Origin: Xylanibacter ruminicola
Lineage (GTDB): Bacteria > Bacteroidota > Bacteroidia > Bacteroidales > Bacteroidaceae
NCBI GenBank assembly: GCA_015060625.1
Contig: SUYC01000020.1
Span: forward strand, 1-61,144
Length of the DNA stretch: 61,144 nucleotides
Direction: 5' to 3'
This document shows, one piece after another, positions 61,072 through 61,144 of this stretch; positions within the stretch are counted from its first letter, which is position 1, and each line of letters begins with the position of its first letter. Both the position numbers and the translations under genes were made by a program. The notes beneath the pieces were generated by a model. It was not told the DNA's origin and did not search any database. It was given only the letters and a program-made list of their open reading frames with translations.

Positions 61072-61144
61072 AGACGGCGGCTTCCTACTCTCCCGCATTG
61101 CATTGCAGTACCATCGGCGCAGGTGGGCTTAACTTCTCTGTTCG
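61072..61144 (-). rRNA. rrf: 5S ribosomal RNA (3' part, cut by the window edge)
   Basis: The reverse complement ends GCGGGAGAGTAGGAAGCCGC, the conserved 3' region of 5S rRNA, and contains the GGTACTGCAATGC segment. About 70 nt of roughly 110 are present; the rest, and presumably 23S and 16S, lie beyond the right edge. Confidence 0.9.

Noticed and set aside
60972..61103. 44-residue N-terminal extension of the methyltransferase-like gene
   Set aside because: It would extend into the rRNA terminator and 5S gene and lies upstream of the -7 box.

Overview
The window looks like a chromosomal segment of a Bacteroidales bacterium, most likely Prevotella or a close relative. The evidence is the recurrent Bacteroidetes -7 promoter box (TAnnTTTG) in front of many genes, a type IX secretion gene set (porP-K-L-M-N), a SusC/SusD/SusE cluster with a SusR-like membrane regulator, ECF-sigma/TonB-receptor signalling, DUF4249, DUF4974 and DUF2795 proteins, and the rpsU-xerC-hpf order typical of the group. 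A 5S rRNA gene runs off the right edge.

Layout. 0-2.7 kb: hpf, xerC and rpsU, then a gene-free stretch with a perfect 32-bp palindrome and an array of about 22-bp repeats behind an HU-like gene. 2.7-5.7 kb: Xaa-Pro aminopeptidase and malate dehydrogenase. 5.7-10.5 kb: one transcription unit of ECF sigma factor, STN-type TonB receptor, DUF4249 lipoprotein and a miniature anti-sigma protein. 10.5-21.8 kb: housekeeping genes (gamma-carbonic anhydrase-like protein, metallophosphoesterase, Kdo transferase, gltX, PgpH-type HD phosphohydrolase, FadL-like porin, priA, a beta-barrel protein). 21.8-27.6 kb: the type IX secretion operon. 27.7-32.4 kb: glutaminase-family secreted protein and an autoregulated padR-pspC pair. 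32.4-49.5 kb: carbohydrate-use locus with GH38, two GH31 enzymes, SusF-like, SusR-like, SusE, SusD and SusC proteins. The susC and second GH31 promoters share a two-part upstream element with identical internal spacing. 49.6-59.6 kb: AT-rich accessory zone. 59.6-61.1 kb: DUF2795, PduO-type adenosyltransferase, a reduced methyltransferase relative and 5S rRNA.

The accessory zone is the most unusual part. A WYL regulator is clustered with two uracil-DNA-glycosylase-fold-like proteins and, in the same direction, a protein whose motifs line up with alkyladenine DNA glycosylase (AAG). Next to these are a secreted 17-residue repeat protein, a deiminase with an N-terminal extension, small orphan genes and an esterase. 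The right end holds decayed genes: a thioesterase head, a DUF4250 head and a frameshifted winged-helix regulator. A 21-bp direct repeat, which in one copy is the 3' end of the DUF2795 gene, brackets the zone.

All calls come from reading the sequence and recalling family motifs; no database search was run. Coordinates of short sites were counted by hand and may be off by a base.
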